Positions 42,901 through 52,844 of a DNA stretch of 64,000 nucleotides are shown here, in pieces. Where the stretch lies: positions 89,653,463 through 89,717,462 of the forward strand of contig NC_090982.1 of assembly GCF_040807025.1 (NCBI RefSeq), given 5' to 3'. The notes beneath the pieces are model-generated. The model did no database searches, was not told the origin of the DNA, and was given only the letters and a program-made list of their open reading frames with translations. Origin of the DNA: Struthio camelus (Eukaryota > Chordata > Aves > Struthioniformes > Struthionidae). The position numbers and the translations under genes were made by a program. Position 1 is the stretch's first letter. Each line of letters opens with the position of its first letter.

Positions 42901-45900
42901 GTGGTTTCGGCGTGGCTCGTTGGTGCCCTCGGCTGGCCAGAAATCGGTACTGCAGGCGAAGCGGGGCGCAGGCGCAGTGGTTTCGGCGTGGCTCGTTGGT
43001 GCCCTCGGCTGGCCAGAAATCGGTACTGCAGGCGAAGCGGGGCGCAGGCGCACTGGGTTTCGGCGTGGCTCGTTGGTGCCCTCGGCTGGCCAGAAATCGG
43101 TACTGCAGGCGAAGCGGGGCGCATGCGCACTGGGTTTCGGCGTGGCTCGTGGGTGCCCTCGGCTGGCCAGAAATCGGTACTGCAGCCCGAAAAAACGGTC
43201 CTGCAGGCGAAGCGGGGCGCATGCGCACTGGGTTTCGGCGTGGGTCGTTGGTGCCCTCGGCTGGCCAGAAATCGGTACTGCAGGCGAAGCGGGGCGCATG
43301 CGCAGTGGTTTCGGCGTGGCTCGTTGGTGCCCTCGGCTGGCCAGAAATCGGTACTGCAGGCGAAGCGGGGCGCAGGCGCAGTGGTTTCGGCGTGGCTCGT
43401 TGGTGCCCTCGGCTGGCCAGAAATCGGTACTGCAGCGCGAAAAATCGGTACTGCAGGCGAAGCGGGGCGCATGCGCACTGGGTTTCGGTGTGGGTCGTTG
43501 GTGCCCTCGGCTGGCGAAAAATCGGTACTGCAGGCGAAGCGGGGCGCATGCGCAGTGGTTTCGGCGTGGCTCGTTGGTGCCCTCGGCTGGCCAAAAATCG
43601 GTACTGCAGGCGAAGCGGGGTGCATGCGCAGTGGTTTCGGCGTGGCTCGTTGGTGCCCTCGGCTGGCCAGAAATCGGTACTGCAGGCGAAGCGGGGCGCA
43701 GGCGCAGTGGTTTCGGCGTGGCTCGTTGGTGCCCTCGGCTGGCCAGAAATCGGTACTGCAGGCGAAGCGGGGCGCATGCGCAGTGGTTTCGGCGTGGCTC
43801 GTTGGTGCCCTCGGCTGGCCAGAAATCGGTACTGCAGGCGAAGCGGGGCGCAGGCGCAGTGGTTTCGGCGTGGCTCGTTGGTGCCCTCGGCTGGCCAGAA
43901 ATCGGTACTGCAGGCGAAGCGGGGCGCATGCGCAGTAGTTTCGGCGTGGCTCGTGGGTGCCCTCGGCTGGCCAGAAATCGGTACTGCAGCGCGAAAAATC
44001 GGTACTGCAGGCGAAGCGGGGCGCATGCGCACTGGGTTTCGGCGTGGCTCGTGGGTGCCCTCGGCTGGCCAGAAATCGGTACTGCAGCCCGAAAAATCGG
44101 TACTGCAGGGGAAGCGGGGCGCATGCGCACTGGGTTTCGGCGTGGCTCGTGGGTGCCCTCGGCTGGCCAGAAATCGGTACTGCAGGCGAAGCGGGGCGCA
44201 TGCGCAGTGGTTTCGGCGTGGCTCGTTGGTGCCCTCGGCTGGCCAGAAATTGGTACTGCAGGCGAAGCGGGGCGCAGGCGCAGTGGTTTCGGCGTGGCTC
44301 GTTGGTGCCCTCGGCTGGCCAGAAATCGGTACTGCAGGCGAAGCGGGGCGCATGCGCACTGGGTTTCGGCGTGACTCGTGGGTGCCCTCGGCTGGCCAGA
44401 AATCGGTACTGCAGGCGAAGCGGGGCGCATGCGCACTGGGTTTCGGCGTGGCTCGTTGGTGCCCTCGGCTGGCCAGAAATCGGTACTGCAGGCGAAGCGG
44501 GGCGCAGGCGCAGTGGTTTCGGCGTGGCTCGTTGGTGCCCTCGGCTGGCCAGAAATCGGTACTGCAGGCGAAGCGGGGCGCAGGCGCAGTGGTTTCGGCG
44601 TGACTCGTGGGTGCCCTCGGCTGGCCAGAAATCGGTACTGCAGGCGAAGCGGGGCGCATGCGCAGTGGTTTCGGCGTGGCTCGTGGGTGCCCTCGGCTGG
44701 CCAGAAATCGGTACTGCAGGCGAAGCGGGGCGCAGGCGCACTGGGTTTCGGCGTGGCTCGTGGGTGCCCTCGGCTGGCCAGAAATCGGTACTGCAGCGCG
44801 AAAAATCGGTACTGCAGGCGAAGCGGGGCGCATGCGCACTGGGTTTCGGCGTGGCTCGTGGGTGCCCTCGGCTGGCCAGAAATCGGTACTGCAGGCGAAG
44901 CGGGGCGCAGGCGCACTGGGTTTCGGCGTGGCTCGTGGGTGCCCTCGGCTGGCCAGAAATCGGTACTGCAGCCCGAAAAAACGGTCCTGCAGGCGAAGCG
45001 GGGCGCATGCGCACTGGGTTTCGGCGTGGGTCGTTGGTGCCCTCGGCTGGCCAGAAATCGGTACTGCAGGCGAAGCGGGGCGCATGCGCAGTGGTTTCGG
45101 CGTGGCTCGTTGGTGCCCTCGGCTGGCCAGAAATCGGTACTGCAGGCGAAGCGGGGCGCAGGCGCAGTGGTTTCGGCGTGGCTCGTTGGTGCCCTCGGCT
45201 GGCCAGAAATCGGTACTGCAGGCGAAGCGGGGCGCATGCGCACTGGGTTTCGGCGTGGCTCGTTGGTGCCCTCGGCTGGCCAGAAATCGGTACTGCAGGC
45301 GAAGCGGGGCGCAGGCGCAGTAGTTTCGGCGTGGCTCGTGGGTGCCCTCGGCTGGCCAGAAATCGGTACTGCAGCGCGAAAAATCGGTACTGCAGGCGAA
45401 GCGGGGCGCATGCGCACTGGGTTTCGGCGTGGCTCGTTGGTGCCCTCGGCTGGCCAGAAATCGGTACTGCAGGCGAAGCGGGGCGCAGGCGCAGTGGTTT
45501 CGGCGTGGCTCGTTGGTGTCCTCGGCTGGCCAGAAATCGGTACTGCAGGCGAAGCGGGGCGCAGGCGCACTGGGTTTCGGCGTGGCTCGTTGGTGCCCTC
45601 GGCTGGCCAGAAATCGGTACTGCAGGCGAAGCGGGGCGCATGCGCACTGGGTTTCGGCGTGGCTCGTGGGTGCCCTCGGCTGGCCAGAAATCGGTACTGC
45701 AGCCCGAAAAAACGGTCCTGCAGGCGAAGCGGGGCGCATGCGCACTGGGTTTCGGCGTGGGTCGTTGGTGCCCTCGGCTGGCCAGAAATCGGTACTGCAG
45801 GCGAAGCGGGGCGCAGGCGCAGTGGTTTCGGCGTGGCTCGTTGGTGCCCTCGGCTGGCCAGAAATCGGTACTGCAGGCGAAGCGGGGCGCATGCGCACTG

Positions 45901-46182
45901 GGTTTCGGCGTGGCTCGTTGGTGCCCTCGGCTGGCCAGAAATCGGTACTGCAGCGCGAAAAATCGGTACTGCAGGCGAAGCGGGGCGCAGGCGCAGTGGT
46001 TTCGGCGTGGCTCGTGGGTGCCCTCGGCTGGCCAGAAATCGGTACTGCAGGCGAAGCGGGGCGCATGCGCAGTGGTTTCGGCGTGGCTCGTTGGTGCCCT
46101 CGGCTGGCCAGAAATCGGTCCTGCAGCGCGAAAAATCGGTACTGCAGGCGAAGCGGGGCGCATGCGCACTGGGTTTCGGCGT

Positions 46183-48259
46183 GACTCGTGGGTGCCCTCG
46201 GCTGGCCAGAAATCGGTACTACAGCCCGAAAAATCGGTACTGCAGGCGAAGCGGGGCGCATGCGCACTGGGTTTCGGCGTGGCTCGTTGGTGCCCTCGGC
46301 TGGCCAGAAATCGGTACTGCAGCGCGAAAAATCCGTACTGCAGGCGAAGCGGGGCGCATGCGCACTGGGTTTCGGTGTGGCTCGTTGGTGCCCTCGGCTG
46401 GCGAAAAATCGGTACTGCAGGCGAAGCGGGGCGCATGCGCAGTGGTTTCGGCGTGGCTCGTTGGTGCCCTCGGCTGGCCAAAAATCGGTACTGCAGGCGA
46501 AGCGGGGTGCATGCGCAGTGGTTTCGGCGTGGCTCGTTGGTGCCCTCGGCTGGCCAGAAATCGGTACTGCAGGCGAAGCGGGGCGCAGGCGCAGTGGTTT
46601 CGGCGTGGCTCGTTGGTGCCCTCGGCTGGCCAGAAATCGGTACTGCAGGCGAAGCGGGGCGCATGCGCAGTGGTTTCGGCGTGGCTCGTTGGTGCCCTCG
46701 GCTGGCCAGAAATCGGTACTGCAGGCGAAGCGGGGCGCAGGCGCAGTGGTTTCGGCGTGGCTCGTTGGTGCCCTCGGCTGGCCAGAAATCGGTACTGCAG
46801 GCGAAGCGGGGCGCATGCGCAGTAGTTTCGGCGTGGCTCGTGGGTGCCCTCGGCTGGCCAGAAATCGGTACTGCAGCGCGAAAAATCGGTACTGCAGGCG
46901 AAGCGGGGCGCATGCGCACTGGGTTTCGGCGTGGGTCGTTGGTGCCCTCGGCTGGCCAGAAATCGGTACTGCAGCCCGAAAAATCGGTACTGCAGGCGAA
47001 GCGGGGCGCATGCGCACTGGGTTTCGGCGTGGCTCGTGGGTGCCCTCGGCTGGCCAGAAATCGGTACTGCAGGCGAAGTGGGGCGCATGCGCAGTGGTTT
47101 CGGCGTGGCTCGTTGGTGCCCTCGGCTGGCCAGAAATCGGTACTGCAGGCGAAGCGGGGCGCAGGCGCGGTGGTTTCGGCGTGGCTCGTTGGTGCCCTCG
47201 GCTGGCCAGAAATCGGTACTGCAGGCGAAGCGGGGCGCAGGCGCACTGGGTTTCGGCGTGGCTCGTTGGTGCCCTCGGCTGGCCAGAAATCGGTACTGCA
47301 GGCGAAGCGGGGCGCATGCGCACTGGGTTTCGGCGTGGCTCGTGGGTGCCCTCGGCTGGCCAGAAATCGGTCCTGCAGCCCGAAAAAACGGTCCTGCAGG
47401 CGAAGCGGGGCGCATGCGCACTGGGTTTCGGCGTGGGTCGTTGGTGCCCTCGGCTGGCCAGAAATCGGTACTGCAGGCGAAGCGGGGCGCATGCGCAGTG
47501 GTTTCGGCGTGGCTCGTTGGTGCCCTCGGCTGGCCAGAAATCGGTACTGCAGGCGAAGCGGGGCGCAGGCGCAGTGGTTTCGGCGTGGCTCGTTGGTGCC
47601 CTCGGCTGGCCAGAAATCGGTACTGCAGGCGAAGCGGGGCGCATGCGCACTGGGTTTCGGCGTGGCTCGTTGGTGCCCTCGGCTGGCCAGAAATCGGTAC
47701 TGCAGTGCGAAAAATCGGTACTGCAGGCGAAGCGGGGCGCAGGCGCAGTGGTTTCGGCGTGGCTCGTGGGTGCCCTCGGCTGGCCAGAAATCGGTACTGC
47801 AGGCGAAGCGGGGCGCATGCGCAGTGGTTTCGGCGTGGCTCGTTGGTGCCCTCGGCTGGCCAGAAATCGGTCCTGCAGCGCGAAAAATCGGTACTGCAGG
47901 CGAAGCGGGGCGCATGCGCACTGGGTTTCGGCGTGACTCGTGGGTGCCCTCGGCTGGCCAGAAATCGGTACTACAGCCCGAAAAATCGGTACTGCAGGCG
48001 AAGCGGGGCGCAGGCGCAGTGGTTTCGGCGTGGCTCGTTGGTGCCCTCGGCTGGCCAGAAATCGGTACTGCAGCGCGAAAAATCCGTACTGCAGGCGAAG
48101 CGGGGCACATGCGCACTGGGTTTCGGTGTGGCTCGTTGGTGCCCTCGGCTGGCGAAAAATCGGTACTGCAGGCGAAGCGGGGCGCATGCGCAGTGGTTTC
48201 GGCGTGGCTCGTTGGTGCCCTCGGCTGGCCAAAAATCGGTACTGCAGGCGAAGCGGGGT
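46183..48259 (+). repeat. Higher-order repeat inside the satellite (~1.75 kb)
   Basis: Diagnostic variants recur about 1.75 kb apart: GCGTGACTCGTGGG at about 46,182 and 47,935, GGTACTACAGCCC at about 46,213 and 47,970, and GGGGTGCATGCGCAG at 46,508 and 48,259. This shows block duplication of about 22-23 units. Related variant strings also occur near 42,390 and 43,620. Confidence 0.75.
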
Positions 48260-48839
48260 GCATGCGCAGTGGTTTCGGCGTGGCTCGTTGGTGCCCTCGG
48301 CTGGCCAGAAATCGGTACTGCAGGCGAAGCGGGGCGCAGGCGCAGTGGTTTCGGCGTGGCTCGTTGGTGCCCTCGGCTGGCCAGAAATCGGTACTGCAGG
48401 CGAAGCGGGGCGCATGCGCAGTGGTTTCGGCGTGGCTCGTTGGTGCCCTCGGCTGGCCAGAAATCGGTACTGCAGGCGAAGCGGGGCGCAGGCGCAGTGG
48501 TTTCGGCGTGGCTCGTTGGTGCCCTCGGCTGGCCAGAAATCGGTACTGCAGGCGAAGCGGGGCGCAGGCGCAGTGGTTTCGGCGTGGCTCGTTGGTGCCC
48601 TCGGCTGGCGAAAAATCGGTACTGCAGGCGAAGCGGGGCGCATGCGCACTGGGTTTCGGCGTGGCTCGTTGGTGCCCTCGGCTGGCCAGAAATCGGTACT
48701 GCAGGCGAAGCGGGGCGCATGCGCAGTGGTTTCGGCGTGGCTCGTGGGTGCCCTCGGCTGGCCAGAAATCGGTACTGCAGGCGAAGCGGGGCGCAGGCGC
48801 AGTGGTTTCGGCGTGGCTCGTTGGTGCCCTCGGCTGGCC

Positions 48840-50960
48840 AGAAATCGGTACTGCAGCGCGAAAAATCGGTCCTGCAGGCGAAGCGGGGCGCATGCGCAGT
48901 GGTTTCGGCGTGGCTCGTTGGTGCCCTCGGCTAGCCAGAAATCGGTACTGCAGGCGAAGCGGGGCGCAGGCGCAGTGGTTTCGGCGTGGCTCGTTGGTGC
49001 CCTCGGCTGGCCAGAAATCGGTACTGCAGGCGAAGCGGGGCGCATGCGCAGTGGTTTCGGCGTGGCTCGTTGGTGCCCTCGGCTGGCCAGAAATCGGTAC
49101 TGCAGGCGAAGCGGGGCGCAGGCGCAGTGGTTTCGGCGTGGCTCGTTGGTGCCCTCGGCTGGCCAGAAATCGGTCCTGCAGGCGAAGCGGGGCGCATGCG
49201 CAGTGGTTTCGGCGTGGCTCGTGGGGGCCCTCGGCTGGCCAGAAATCGGTACTGCAGGCGAAGCGGGGCGCAGGCGCAGTGGTTTCGGCGTGGCTCGTTG
49301 GTGCCCTCGGCTGGCCAGAAATCGGTACTGCAGGCGAAGCGGGGCGCAGGCGCAGTGGTTTCGGCGTGGCTCGTTGGTGCCCTCGGCTGGCCAGAAATCG
49401 GTACTGCAGGCGAAGCGGGGCGCAGGCGCAGTGGTTTCGGCGTGGCTCGTGGGTGCCCTCGGCTGGCCAGAAATCGGTACTGCAGGCGAAGCGGGGCGCA
49501 GGCGCAGTGGTTTCGGCGTGGCTCGTTGGTGCCCTCGGCTGGCGAAAAATCGGTACTGCAGGCGAAGCGGGGCGCATGCGCACTGGGTTTCGGCGTGGCT
49601 CGTTGGTGCCCTCGGCTGGCCAGAAATCGGTACTGCAGGCGAAGCGGGGCGCATGCGCAGTGGTTTCGGCGTGGCTCGTGGGTGCCCTCGGCTGGCCAGA
49701 AATCGGTACTGCAGGCGAAGCGGGGCGCAGGCGCACTGGGTTTCGGCGTGGCTCGTTGGTGCCCTCGGCTGGCCAGAAATCGGTACTGCAGCGCGAAAAA
49801 TCGGTCCTGCAGGCGAAGCGGGGCGCATGCGCAGTGGTTTCGGCGTGGCTCGTTGGTGCCCTCGGCTAGCCAGAAATCGGTACTGCAGGCGAAGCGGGGC
49901 GCAGGCGCAGTGGTTTCGGCGTGGCTCGTTGGTGCCCTCGGCTGGCCAGAAATCGGTACTGCAGGCGAAGCGGGGCGCATGCGCAGTGGTTTCGGCGTGG
50001 CTCGTTGGTGCCCTCGGCTGGCCAGAAATCGGTACTGCAGGCGAAGCGGGGCGCAGGCGCAGTGGTTTCGGCGTGGCTCGTTGGTGCCCTCGGCTGGCCA
50101 GAAATCGGTCCTGCAGGCGAAGCGGGGCGCATGCGCAGTGGTTTCGGCGTGGCTCGTTGGTGCCCTCGGCTGGCCAGAAATCGGTACTGCAGGCGAAGCG
50201 GGGCGCATGCGCAGTGGTTTCGGCGTGGCTCGTTGGTGCCCTCGGCTGGCCAAAAATCGGTACTGCAGGCGAAGCGGGGCGCAGGCGCAGTGGTTTCGGC
50301 GTGGCTCGTTGGTGCCCTCGGCTGGCCAGAAATCGGTACTGCAGGCGAAGCGGGGCGCAGGCGCAGTGGTTTCGGCGTGGCTCGTTGGTGCCCTCGGCTG
50401 GCCAGAAATCGGTACTGCAGGCGAAGCGGGGCGCAGGCGCAGTGGTTTCGGCGTGGCTCGTGGGTGCCCTCGGCTGGCCAGAAATCGGTACTGCAGGCGA
50501 AGCGGGGCGCAGGCGCAGTGGTTTCGGCGTGGCTCGTTGGTGCCCTCGGCTGGCGAAAAATCGGTACTGCAGGCGAAGCGGGGCGCATGCGCACTGGGTT
50601 TCGGCGTGGCTCGTTGGTGCCCTCGGCTGGCCAGAAATCGGTACTGCAGGCGAAGCGGGGCGCATGCGCAGTGGTTTCGGCGTGGCTCGTGGGTGCCCTC
50701 GGCTGGCCAGAAATCGGTACTGCAGGCGAAGCGGGGCGCAGGCGCACTGGGTTTCGGCGTGGCTCGTTGGTGCCCTCGGCTGGCCAGAAATCGGTACTGC
50801 AGCGCGAAAAATCGGTCTTGCAGGCGAAGCGGGGCGCATGCGCAGTGGTTTCGGCGTGGCTCGTTGGTGCCCTCGGCTAGCCAGAAATCGGTACTGCAGG
50901 CGAAGCGGGGCGCAGGCGCAGTGGTTTCGGCGTGGCTCGTTGGTGCCCTCGGCTGGCCAG
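48840..50960 (+). repeat. Higher-order repeat at the right end (~0.94-1.01 kb)
   Basis: The rare word CGGCTAGCC occurs at about 48,931, 49,866 and 50,877, each time just after a unit with the GCGCGAAAAATCGGTC extension. Spacings are 935 and 1,011 bp and differ by one 76-bp unit. Three successive 12- or 13-unit blocks have therefore duplicated in tandem. Confidence 0.8.
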
Positions 50961-51470
50961 AAATCGGTACTGCAGGCGAAGCGGGGCGCATGCGCAGTGG
51001 TTTCGGCGTGGCTCGTTGGTGCCCTCGGCTGGCCAGAAATCGGTACTGCAGGCGAAGCGGGGCGCAGGCGCAGTGGTTTCGGCGTGGCTCGTTGGTGCCC
51101 TCGGCTGGCCAGAAATCGGTACTGCAGGCGAAGCGGGGCGCATGCGCAGTGGTTTCGGCGTGGCTCGTGGGGGCCCTCGGCTGGCCAGAAATCGGTACTG
51201 CAGGCGAAGCGGGGCGCAGGCGCAGTGGTTTCGGCGTGGCTCGTTGGTGCCCTCGGCTGGCCAGAAATCGGTACTGCAGGCGAAGCGGGGCGCAGGCGCA
51301 GTGGTTTCGGCGTGGCTCGTTGGTGCCCTCGGCTGGCCAGAAATCGGTACTGCAGGCGAAGCGGGGCGCAGGCGCAGTGGTTTCGGCGTGGCTCGTTGGT
51401 GCCCTCGGCTGGCCAGAAATCGGTACTGCAGGCGAAGCGGGGCGCAGGCGCAGTGGTTTCGGCGTGGCGA

Positions 51471-51600
51471 AGCGGGGCGCAGGTGCACTTGCTCGTCGGC
51501 GCTCGTTCGTGCCCTCGGCTGGCGAAAAGTGGGTACTGCAGGCGAAGCGGGGCGCATGCGCGGTGCTCGAGAGCCGGGCCCCCCGCGCTCCCGCGCCCCG
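51471..51600 (+). repeat. Degenerate right edge of the NRF1 satellite
   Basis: Two diverged units. The first has GCAGGTGCACTTGCTCGTCG, sharing CACTTGCTCG with the left edge; the second has GCGAAAAGTGGGTACTGCAG and GCGCATGCGCGGTGCTCGAG. After this the periodic sequence stops and promoter-like sequence begins. Confidence 0.85.
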
Positions 51601-51654
51601 TTCGCGATCGGCGCATGCGCGGAGGGCGGCGCATGCGCGGCGGCGGGCAGCAGC
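51601..51654 (+). promoter_or_regulatory. Promoter-like segment with two NRF1 motifs
   Basis: GGCGCATGCGCGG at about 51,611 and 51,630 are NRF1 palindromes 19 bp apart, 25-45 bp upstream of an ATG in strong Kozak context (AGCATGG). There is no TATA box, which fits an NRF1-driven CpG-island promoter. The satellite units resemble this segment in their NRF1 core, suggesting that the array grew from such a promoter. Confidence 0.45.
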
Positions 51655-51740
51655 ATGGCGGCGCGCGGGGACGGAGTTTTCGCTGGGGCGGCGGCGGGTG
51701 CGGGCCGAGGCCGCCCGGAGTCGGAGATCTGGGGGCCCCG
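51655..51740 (+). CDS. Candidate first coding exon, unknown protein
   Basis: ATG in strong Kozak context (A at -3, G at +4) opens 28 codons plus 2 nt, beginning MAARGDGVFAGAAAGAGRG and rich in Ala, Gly and Arg. It ends at CCCCG followed by GTGAGG, an acceptable donor; a second GTGAGC lies five bases on. Joined to 51,941-52,079 across a 200-bp intron, the frame stays open. I do not recognise the protein. Ala/Gly/Arg runs are also what random GC-rich DNA encodes, so the splice signals, NRF1 promoter and start context are the main support. It could equally be a non-coding first exon. Confidence 0.35.
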
Positions 51741-51940
51741 GTGAGGTGAGCGCGTCCCCTCGGGCGGCCGCGGGCGTCGGGCGGTTTCTGCCCGCGGGGG
51801 CCGTCGCTGCGTGGAGGCGGAGGTGCGGGGCGAGATTTGGGGAGGGGGCTCGTGCCTGGCGCCGCGCCGCGCCGGCAGCGCGGCCCAGGGTCTGCCGGGA
51901 GCGCGGGTTTGACCGTCCGTTTGCCGTGTGTCGCCCTCAG
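51741..51940 (+). other. Candidate first intron (200 bp)
   Basis: GTGAGG...CCCTCAG with a pyrimidine-rich end (GTTTGCCGTGTGTCGCCCTCAG read in pieces: TTTGCC, TGTGTCGCCCTCAG). GC-rich throughout. Homology with the left block starts within it, at about 51,815. Confidence 0.35.
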
Positions 51941-52079
51941 GGCCCCGGTTCCTCCCTGGCGCGGCCGGGGCGGGCGCTCGCCCCTGCGGAGGCGGCCGGG
52001 AGGAGCGGCGAGGCTGGCGGGCCCCGGAGCGGCGCTGGGCGGACGGCTCCCGTCGCGGCAGGCCTGCCCGAGGGTGCTG
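51941..52079 (+). CDS. Candidate second exon, unknown protein
   Basis: A good acceptor (CGCCCTCAG) and a perfect donor (GTAAGT at 52,080) enclose 139 nt. Taken after exon 1, one base completes an Arg codon and 46 codons follow without a stop, starting APVPPWRGRGGRSPLRRRPG and ending RQACPRVL, so the next intron would be phase 0. The paralogue at 21,166-21,284 keeps the acceptor but has a different length and a weaker donor. The basic, low-complexity translation matches no family I know. No third exon was identified downstream. Confidence 0.35.
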
Positions 52080-52844
52080 GTAAGTCGCAAGGAAGCTTAA
52101 AGCTACCGGACCAAACCGACTTAAGGTCACTTTGAGCCAGGTGCAGTTAGCGCAGCGCCGAGAACGTTTACTTGAGAGTTGTAGCTAGGGAAACGAGAAG
52201 GTGGACAGGGGAAAAATACGCCCAGGCGCCCTGAGGCCTCCCCCAGTCGCAGGCACAGACTGTGGGCCCCAGCCAACCCGGGTACCAACTGACTGTAACC
52301 CCTGCTGAGCCTCGCTGAGCCCCGCGCCCTCCTGCACAGCTGCCCCACAGCTGTGGGGTTCCCCAGTCCAGTGTGTGTCGATGGGTCCTCCGTTGCCTCT
52401 TACATCTCCCCAGGCACGCGTATGCTGCACAGGAGTGTGGGTGTCTCCAGCAGTGGCACAGCAGCCTGATGCCTCTTGTCTGGAAGGTGGGGTCCTTCAC
52501 AGCTCTTCTGGGCTCTTGGTGAGTTCCCTGCTGCCTCTTCTGGCATTCTGTACAAGCTCGTAGATCCTTCCTCCTCTTCCAGTGGCTTCTCCTGCAAAGC
52601 TGACAGCCACATGCAGCACTGCTGTGCACTCAGTACGCATCTGGGGTGGCACCCCTGCCGTTGAGGGCCCTGCAGATTCCCACCCTTCCTGCTTCCAGCT
52701 CCCCCAAAAGCCAAGAAACCACCCACAGATCCTGTCCTAACACCCCTACAGACCCCAAAATGCCTCCAAACCCTGCCACAACATTGTCACTGACTCCAGA
52801 CTTTCCCCCTCCAAGCCCCATACAGTCCTAAAACCACTCCTAGA
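52080..52844 (+). other. Right-block non-coding sequence with LTR-like part
   Basis: Counterpart of 21,285-22,077, moderately diverged. The part around 52,150-52,480 corresponds to the LTR-like segment at 21,330-21,660. Short frames on both strands are not conserved between copies. Confidence 0.5.

Larger units (their letters stand above)
33945..51470 (+). repeat. 76/77-bp NRF1-motif satellite, ~220 units
   Basis: Tandem head-to-tail units. From CGGTACTGCAGGCGAAGCGG each unit runs through GGCGCATGCGCAGTGG (or GCAGGCGCAGTGG, or GCATGCGCACTGGG), then TTTCGGCGTGGCTCG, TTGGTGCCCTCGG and CTGGCCAGAAAT. It is 76 bp, or 77 with CACTGGG. Some units carry a 21-bp internal extension with CCCGAAAAATCGG or GCGAAAAATCGG. 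GC is about 67%, with nine CpGs per unit. GCGCATGCGCA matches the NRF1 core; the GCAGGCGC form is a weaker NRF1-like site. The consensus is stop-free in all six frames, so enormous spurious frames arise on both strands. I do not recognise it as a named avian satellite. Confidence 0.97.

Noticed and set aside
33945-51470. CRISPR array
   Set aside because: Units are contiguous with no variable spacers, and the setting is a vertebrate genome.
33890-52090. Giant open frames (about 6,066 codons minus; 2,280, 1,970 and 1,811 codons plus)
   Set aside because: They follow from a satellite unit with no stop codon in any frame. The three phases rotate with each 76-bp unit and overlapping giant frames exist on both strands. 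No start, splice or domain evidence.
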